A stretch of DNA of 25,155 bases from NCBI GenBank assembly GCA_030374735.1, contig JASCIV010000277.1, positions 1,534 through 26,688 of the forward strand, read 5' to 3'. The translations under genes were made by a program, and so were the position numbers. The stretch is from Gracilaria caudata. Lineage: Eukaryota; Rhodophyta; Florideophyceae; Gracilariales; Gracilariaceae. Shown here in pieces: positions 18,442 through 25,155 of this stretch (position 1 is its first letter; the number at the start of each line of letters is the position of its first letter). The notes under the pieces are model-generated. The model was not told where the DNA came from, did no database searches, and worked only from the letters and a program-made list of their open reading frames with translations.

Positions 18442-20947
18442 ATGCCGCTCTGCTGTTTCAACGGTTGCTCCTTTTCCGCCCATAACATCGCTGCCCTTCG
18501 GAGGCAGTAGCGAAAATGCCCATATCGAGTCAACGCAACCAAGTGATTCCTCTCTTCAGGCGGTGGCGCCACGCCATTTCCACCGCGCACAAAGCATCAC
18601 AAGTCCATGCCTCATATCCTCAACTTCTCCACTCCCTCAAACCGTCACTCCGACAATGTTCCTCTCGATTACGAGGACTCTTACCAACAGCAAGAGGCCT
18701 CTGTCTCACTCCACACTGAAGATGTCTTCCACATCGCCCAAAACCACATATATCCCTCCCTCTCCTCTTCTCTTCCCCCCACCCACCCTTCTCCTTGTGT
18801 TCCATCGCGTCCTCACTCGGTCACCATAAGGCTCACGAACTCATCTCACTTCTCAACCATCCCGATTTCTCCAAGTACACCTTCCGTAACACCGTTGCAT
18901 CCGCGAGGTATTGTCTCCGCCTTCAATAAGACATCTTCAGAGAACGTGTCAGCACGATCGGATTCATCCCCTCCACCATATTTGATTCACAACGGAAATT
19001 TTCCGCAATCATCTTCCGAAAGCGAGCAATCGACGTTCTCATGCAATAGCTCGCCCCTGCACACTTCAACAACACCTTCTTCCATTTTGTCTCGCAGAAA
19101 ACATCTTCTGGTTTTCCCGCATTCGCTCACCTCATGGCCTCCGCACTTGGAAAAGAAGCTGTCCCGGCTCTCCAATCTGCAATCATGCAGTCTTCCGACT
19201 ACAACATCATCTGAAATCTCCCCCACACAACCGGTATCAACTCCTTCCTCTGCCTTGTCCAAATCTACTCCGACAAGTCTTCCACTTCCCTAAGGTCCTC
19301 ATCAATCCCTACCCCCTCCACATCTCACTTCTGGGCTTCTCGGATTTCTTCAGCCGCAATTGCCTCTCCGACAACCTCACTTTTCTTGGTTATCTCCCTA
19401 CCTCCTTCTTACCCATCTCCTTATCTTTCGACGCGGATCTTCTCCCGCTGACCTCCTCCAACATTCCCCGCCACTTAAAAATGAAACTCGTCCGGCTCAC
19501 TATCTCCGACGTTCTCGAACTCATCTTATCTTCCGGTCTTGTCGGCTTCCCCTTCGCGACGCACACGGTGTGCCCCGCAACTGCCACTCGGTCATTGCCA
19601 GCTACTGCACAGACATCTCGGAAAAAAGGATATCCTCGTCATCTCGCATGGAACCCGTCCTCAACATCCATGCCACAGGTGCAATGTGCCGCGATCAAAC
19701 CTACAAATCCATTCTATCACACAAATTCCACGTACCCAAAATCAAACCCAATGTGCACGCCAGACTCTCTCTGCACTTCTCCGCGAGTGAGTTGAACCAA
19801 GAAAGAGCACGCCAACGATTCCCTCCATGCCCTTTCCATCGCAAAGTACCCACCTCTCTTCGAGTCTTACACCCTCCTTAACATTTCTCCCCTTTTCTCT
19901 CTTTACAACATCGTCCCTTTCAAACCACTTCATAACTTCCAACTCGGAGGTTCTAAGCTCATCAAAATCACCGCCATCAAACGTCTCTGTTCCGAATCCC
20001 TTTTCACTATCGTCGGCCCGTCCAACACACGGAGAACCTTCAAATCCGTTCGCACTTCTATTCTAAAAGACTCCAACACCATCCTCGCCGCTATTGAAGA
20101 ACAGTCCCTAGCCGCAGGACTCCAAATCGACTTCTCTACCTTCTATACCAGTCAGAACCTCCATGGAATCTTCACCCAAGACGGTAGCCGTGGGATGATG
20201 GAAGGAAAGGATCATCGTGCCCTCGACATGGTGTTCACTTTCATCGGTGCCTTTTTCGACCGCTGCAGCAAAGAGGTCGACACGTCCCCCATCACCATAG
20301 TTTTCACCATGTACACCGACGTCCTTTTCAACGCCATACGATACAAATCAGTCGCCGTACTCGGCACGTATCATACCTCCAACCCCGGCACCCTCAAGTT
20401 CCACCTTTTCGACTAAATTGTTGAGGAGATTCGACGATATGGAGGCCTCCACTACAACGATGCAGGCATATAAGAGCATGCTCACGTCCTCTTCAAGTCA
20501 AAGTATCGACAAGCTTGCAAGCGCCCAACCGCAGCCCATGATGAAACCAAACGCCTGTCTATGTCTTGCGACGCCGGCGGTGTTCTGCCGCCCTGCCACA
20601 TGTAGAATTTGTAGAGCCATGTCACAGGAACGCCCGCATTCAAAAAATTATCCGTTACATCTTCGGCGAGAGCGGGTGAAAGAACCGGCCCCAAGCCCTT
20701 CACAATCATACAACCCCAGCGCAGACCCTCCGAGCAAACACCTTGCAAAATTCTATCCAGTGGCTCCTTCGGAACTCTTCCTTCAAAGGAAAACTGCAGG
20801 GAAACGGCGCTAGGATACTCATCTGATGATCAGTTAGTGAATTACTTCGCGCGTGCAGATAGCCCGGCGAATTTTCACGACGTGCCATCCAAGTCCACGA
20901 CCGAAACTCAACGAGCAAAGACCAGGCCGCCTTTTCATTACAGTTAG
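18442..20947 (+). pseudogene. KDZ/Plavaka-like DDE transposase relic
   Basis: The start (ATG 18442) reads CCFNGCSFSAHNIAALRR, a zinc-finger-like C-x3-C-x-F...L pattern. After frame changes near 18800, 19285, 19530 and 19790, motifs appear in the order expected of large CXC/KDZ- and Plavaka-type transposases: NCHSVIASYCTDISEK (about 19573-19620), CHRCNVPR (19671-19694) and KPLHNFQLGGSKL (19922-19960). They continue with MVFTFIGAFFDR and VFTMYTDVL (20228-20330). Across a TAA come IVEEIRRYGG and EHAHVLFKSKYRQ (20417-20512). The 19796-20413 part alone is an uninterrupted 206-codon frame. Internal stops at 18508, 18927, 19047, 19212, 20414 and others kill it. The superfamily is assigned from remembered motifs only. 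Confidence 0.6.
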
Positions 20948-21100
20948 AGGTGATGAAAGAGTGTTGAGAAAAGGCGAAGTCACGCGAGCACAGTATTACA
21001 TTGGCCTTGTGCAATCGATTCATCCTCCAGCGTCTAACATATAAAAGAAACCTTGCATTGTGGGTGAAGGAAACAAGTTCAGAAAGATGCAGAACAGGTC
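20948..21100. other. Tail region of the transposase relic
   Basis: No motif can be read here. It may be the non-coding right end of the element; no inverted partner was found on the left. Confidence 0.25.
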
Positions 21101-21520
21101 GTGTCTAGGTGTCCTTTCACGCATTTATCGCGTCTTGAACTGCTTAGAGATTTGCCGCGAGCAGCGAGGGCGGGAAACTGGTTCTTTTCCGACGAAAGGA
21201 AAGCTGAATCAGCTGAGGAGGCTCTAGCGCAGTTTTCTACTGAATATGTGAGAATTCAGTATAATAAAAGACATCTAATAGAAACGTTCTCAAAACCATT
21301 TAATTTAGAAAAAGGCAAATTGCCCCTTTTCTGTTTAGTTCTGCACAATTTTGGGATGCATCTTTTAATTTATTTTCTATTTTGTGTTGGGAGAGTTCTA
21401 AGTTGTGTTGGAACTGATTATATAGTTGATCCCTTATATCCTAGTGAGAACTTCGAAGGACCAAAGTTAGACATATATCATCCTAAAATATTTTATTATA
21501 ATTATATGACCAAATTATAA
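21101..21520 (+). other. Unrecognised open frame crossing a composition boundary
   Basis: This 139-codon frame begins at a GTG. Its first 45 codons are GC-rich and polar (RKAESAEEALAQF); the rest is AT-rich with a hydrophobic stretch (LVLHNFGMHLLIYFLFCVG). It is in the same frame as the transposase relic, but no motif links them. The change of base use at about 21240 suggests that the frame is a chance fusion of two unlike sequences. Confidence 0.2.
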
Positions 21521-22322
21521 ACCACTTATACTAGATAGGGCTGAAGGCACAGCCAAGCACGGAAATAAAATAATTGCATTATATATCTTCATACAGTATC
21601 GCCAATTCTTAACTTTTTTCTTCGTAATATATCGTTCAGTTTTTAAATTGAATTAACTGCAATTCTAACGCGTACTTAGTATACGAATACTTCTACATGC
21701 AACATAAACTCTTGAATTAGGAGTTTTCTCGAACAAAATCTTTTTCGTATTTAATACAGAGCAAATCGTATATATTAGTACCAAAATGAACTTCACATTT
21801 CATTTTGGAACTTATATCAAACGCTCTAATACAAATATGAATAGTAGGCCAACTGCTCCATTTAAGATATCAAAAGACTTATGTACTTTACATTTGTAAT
21901 ATTTTAAAAGTTTCTCCTATGTCTACTGAGCCATCTGTATTTGTAATGATCATGTGCACTATACCTGATAATAACCTACATGAATGAAAAAACTCCAACG
22001 CAGTAACTCCTTATCGTTAGTCAAGAAACAAGTTCATTTTTTAGGAGAGAAACTATCCGTAGAGTTCTTCCTGGAGCTTCGAACGTAGGGGCTACAGGTC
22101 ATATTCGTACGAACAACACAGAATTATGTACAAAACGAAATGGTACAAAAGATAGCAATGCCTCTGATCACTGCACGCCGCGGCTCGCAACTGATGCCAC
22201 ATCAAATAAAAACGTCAGTTGAGTCCTGGTTTGTGTGGTGGTGGCCAGGTCATGGCAACAGTCGTGGACCATGACGCACTTCCCAGCCCAGACAACTTCT
22301 ACAGGTAGCGGGGGTTGGGGTT
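21521..22322. other. AT-rich stretch without a gene
   Basis: No frame above 60 codons and no RNA gene is visible. A 7-bp inverted pair 'gtcatgg...ccatgac' (22249-22275) lies near the right end. Confidence 0.5.
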
Positions 22323-22464
22323 GTGACAGCAGTCAGGGGTGACAAATTATTTCATCGCACCTCCCGATGAAACGCCACTTCCGCCAAAAAATAATTAAAT
22401 TTTAGGTAGTGGCGTTTCATCGGAAGGTGCGATGAAATAATTTGCCACCCGTGACCGCTGTCAC
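22323..22464. mobile_element. Palindromic MITE-like hairpin, 57-bp arms
   Basis: The left arm (22323-22379, starting GTGACAGCAGTCA) and the reverse complement of the right arm (22408-22464) match at 53 of 57 positions. The loop is 28 bases and AT-rich. The arms contain CAAATTATTTCATCGCACCT and CCGATGAAACGCCACT. There is no coding content. It looks like a short non-autonomous element. Flanking duplications were not recognised. Confidence 0.85.
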
Positions 22465-23399
22465 ATGTAACACTCAATTCTGAAATCATATTCAGTAACA
22501 CGTACATGTACGCTTCGTATTGGGTAAACGACAAACAGCCACGGAATAATACAAAAGTCATTTTGAATGACTTGTTGACGGACTAGCGACGCATAGTTAA
22601 TATCGCGCAGCATCGCATACTATATATGCATGGCGATATTAGAAATGCTTTCACCAAACAAATACTATGATATTTTCAGTGTATGACCGGCAAGAGGGCA
22701 TTTTCCATGGCGTTTTTCTAGAGAAAGGAATAATCCCGAGAATCGGGTCATGCCACAGCCAGTCACATGCCCTCCTCTGTTGATGAAACCTTAACGTCCT
22801 CTGCACCTACGGCATTCAGAATCGTTGTGTGAATACTATGGTAGTTTTATAAAAGTAACCTATAAAAGGCCATAGTACTTGTGTTACAAATCGCACGCAT
22901 TTTTGTTCAGAATAGTATCCATAATGGAGAGATGCCATGAAAAACTATTGCGTTCTCAGGAAAAGAATTAATTTTCAGAGTTAAAGTCTCTCTATTTTGA
23001 GCCTTTGTTTCCCTTCTTATACGAAAATTTGTATCCTGTTTTTAAAAACGTTTTTAAATTTCAAGCAGTCACTGTTACAGAGCTTAGAAAAGTATGCAAT
23101 CATCCATTCTCCCCTGAATCACTTCTGGATGCCATTTTCGTAGAAAAAATATGGGAAATGGTTCTTTTCATCTAGATACTACAGAAATTAACTACAGCTA
23201 TATAAAATATTGTGGGTCACACGATATATGTTTATGCCTCAATTTGTGTGTTATATCTGATTCGTTCTTGAGAATGTCGTCGCAGTAATTAGTGTAGCGC
23301 ACAGTAATTGCACACACTGGTTGTAGTACAACAAAAAAATCACAGTATCAGAATTTAAGATGATTTCCACCACTCAATCTGTGTTTTCGGTGTACGAAA
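22465..23399. other. AT-rich stretch with a small hairpin
   Basis: No gene is seen. At 22834-22877, TACTATGG...TTTTATA and TATAAAA...CCATAGTA form an imperfect inverted repeat of about 17-18 bases per arm with a short centre. Confidence 0.45.
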
Positions 23400-23943
23400 A
23401 TGAAGCAAACACTGCCCGTTCAGAGAATAAAAACTGTTCTTGGCAAGGATAAATTCTTGTACGACCGCTATGAGAAATATTGCTGGAGAAATTTGAGGCA
23501 GAACGAGAATAGACTTCTGGACGATGAGCGTATGACGAAGGGAAAAAAGGAGAGAGGTTTCACGGCCCACAAAGGCGTTTCTCGGGTTTTAATGGATGTT
23601 TGCGAAGACCACTTCGCCTCGGAAAAGAAGCTTCTCCAAGAAAGGAATTGGACTAAATGGAATCAAATTATCAATTTGGGAGAAACATGATGTGCCTTGG
23701 ATGGAACTAACGCTCCAGGAAGATGGATTACGACAGCATTGATTGTGGCAGCTGCAAGGGAATATGAAAAGAATAATACTGGCAGTGAGTTCTTGGACGA
23801 GAAGACGGCATTGTTGGATGCATGGTGTGGCCAGATTGCTGCAGCTCTCCGCCTTGGTAGCAACAGAAAAGGGATCAATAGATGAACGCCACAAAGAATG
23901 GAGGGCCAGTGTGGTGTACCATGGATGGATATTTGAATACTGA
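23400..23943 (+). pseudogene. Unrecognised gene fragment, TGA-interrupted
   Basis: An ATG frame gives 96 codons of helical, charged sequence (YDRYEKYCWRNLRQNENRLL, ERMTKGKKERGF) to TGA 23688. The same frame then continues for 64 codons (APGRWITTALIVAAAREYEK and so on) to TGA 23883. A +1 frame overlaps the end and extends it with DERHKEWRASVVYHGWIFEY to a stop at 23941. The steady protein-like composition across the stops suggests a once-continuous gene. No family is recognised. It stands alone in AT-rich DNA and is more GC-rich than its flanks, so it could be a captured exon or element. Confidence 0.4.
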
Positions 23944-24228
23944 AGGCGGATGGAAAGGGCCGGATCTTTGGTGAAGAACGTATTTGTGAACTAGGTCGCG
24001 AAAGCACAGAATCTCAGCATGTGGTATAGTGGCCGCCTTCTCTTACGATCCAATGCTTGGCATTGGCACACACTCTCTCACGAAACCCATAGCTTTTGTA
24101 GGGCGTTTTCCTGGGTCTTTCCAAGAATGCTGCACCGCTGGGTTGAAAGAAATGCTTTGCAAGTACCGAATACGGAGTTGAGGCAAAGAATTCCAGCTTC
24201 GATAATTATTATGTGAAGAAAACTTTGA

Positions 24229-24390
24229 ATGATGCGTCGCAGTGTTCTTGAAACAAAGCGCAAGAGAGATTTGGACGGTCCATTAATTAGAAAGTTGAGA
24301 GAGGGATCTATGACACCGAAGAGGAGGCGCAAGGTGAAAGTGACGATTAGAGTGGAAGCGAGTAGCCTGAAAAGGCTAAACATATCCTAA
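24229..24390 (+). other. Small basic open frame
   Basis: This 53-codon ATG frame is very rich in Arg and Lys (TKRKRDL, TPKRRRKVKV). It may be the C-terminal remnant of the gene that begins at 23400, given the same strand and the intervening protein-like stretches, but the link is not shown. Confidence 0.2.
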
Positions 24391-25155
24391 AGGGTCTTCC
24401 TCTGGTCAAGCACCGATACGCTTTCTACATATCGAACAATATCAAGTCTATTGTGGAGAATTTGACTCAAAACCACAGCTTTTTTGCCACTGCTCCGATT
24501 TGAAAGCCTTCTACTTAACGCACAGACAACTTCCATTAGTTCAGCAGGGACATCATTGACTCCTCCTACTTAGAGTTCGTTTGTGGTCTGTAATGGGTTC
24601 TCAATATATATGACAGTACTTTGTGGAATAATGTTAACCCTAATTGTACACTGAAGGGCTGGACCGGGAGGAATACTGATTTGCGCTTCATACGAGTCTA
24701 AACAAGTAAAATGGTGGAGAAGATGTTGCAAATTGGCAGTATATATGTCGTTTTCATATTATTTGTAACACATATATACTGGGAACTAACGTTCTCGGAA
24801 ACTTGGCTGAAAGACTTGGCAGGTAACACCCTTGACTCCATAAATAACATTACGTAGTAAAGTGCAGTAGAGATTACATTAATGATAATATTGTCTCCAT
24901 ACCAGGATTATGAAATTTTTTGGGTATGAACCGTAACATAACATGAAGAAAAACTTTCCAGAGTACGATATCTAATCCAAATGACCTGTTCTTGTTCTTA
25001 AATATGAAAACAAAGTTTTTCTAAGCGACCGAAATAGGAGGCGTTTACCTTTTGGAGAGGGCTGTCCCAGAGAGACACCTTGATGTCCTTTGGATGTCCC
25101 TAAGATGTGCAGGTAATTGATGCTCTAGGGGACCGCATAGTGACATCCAATGACA
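24391..25155. other. AT-rich stretch to the window end
   Basis: No gene is seen. The last 75 bases carry several 'gatgtcc/ggacatc' words and, on the minus strand, 'acctgcacatcttaggg' (25099-25115), close to the 'acctgcctcttaggg' end of dispersed repeat copy A. This may be a third, inverted, diverged copy entering from the right. Confidence 0.3.

Noticed and set aside
18442..20947. Reassigned stop codons (TAA/TAG read as Gln)
   Set aside because: Frameshifts and TGA stops also occur in the relic, and the intact Tigger gene ends sensibly at a TAG just after its PIP box, so the standard code with decay is simpler.
24078..24383. Hydrophobic 101-codon minus frame resembling a membrane protein
   Set aside because: It is the antisense of a Lys/Arg-rich plus-strand stretch, which always reads as Leu/Phe-rich on the other strand.
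1..25155. CRISPR array, bacterial operon or phage region
   Set aside because: No regularly spaced short direct repeats, no closely packed co-directional genes, and the mobile elements are eukaryotic types.

Overview
The window looks like eukaryotic nuclear DNA that is gene-poor and crowded with mobile elements in different states of decay. No bacterial operons or Shine-Dalgarno-led genes are seen. It holds a pogo/Tigger DNA transposon with an intact frame, a Ty3/gypsy-type retrotransposon on the minus strand, a non-LTR reverse transcriptase fragment, a large DDE-transposase relic of KDZ/Plavaka-like type, two hairpin (MITE-like) repeats and a pair of tRNA genes with internal Pol III boxes. 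The host cannot be named from this window. The gypsy reverse transcriptase, with its 'PNKWPL.RIEE.FDELG' entry, recalls elements I associate with early-diverging fungi, but invertebrate genomes carry similar ones, and a serpin relic fits an animal or certain fungi.

Layout. Positions 1-81 are one copy of a dispersed repeat whose second copy lies at 16761-16840. Positions 385-1080 carry degenerate tandem repeats, the clearest with a 159-base period. Positions 1868-3071 are the broken 3' half of a LINE reverse transcriptase (+). Positions 3335-4872 hold a broken minus-strand gene that I do not recognise. Positions 4950-6280 have no convincing gene; a polypurine tract at 4957-4966 may mark an LTR edge. 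Positions 6282-9105 are a minus-strand Ty3/gypsy element, read right to left as gag, zinc knuckle, protease and reverse transcriptase, with several frameshifts and no integrase.

Positions 9536-10048 are an intact frame for a possible single-pass membrane protein. Positions 10386-11725 are a decayed serpin gene. Positions 11928-12078 are a tandem tRNA-Met(CAT) and tRNA-Phe-like pair ending in a T4 terminator. Positions 13337-15201 are the best-preserved unit: a Tigger element with TA duplications, imperfect terminal inverted repeats, a 529-residue DDD transposase and a C-terminal PCNA-binding (PIP-box) motif. Positions 15531-15820 are a long palindromic repeat. Positions 16864-17722 hold short gene-like fragments. 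Positions 18442-20947 are the KDZ/Plavaka-like transposase relic. From about 21240 the DNA becomes AT-rich and nearly empty, apart from a 57-bp-arm hairpin (22323-22464) and an unrecognised broken gene (23400-24390).

The genes do not form a pathway; the common theme is insertion and decay. Only the Tigger transposase and the membrane-protein frame are uninterrupted over a substantial length, and the first tRNA folds perfectly.
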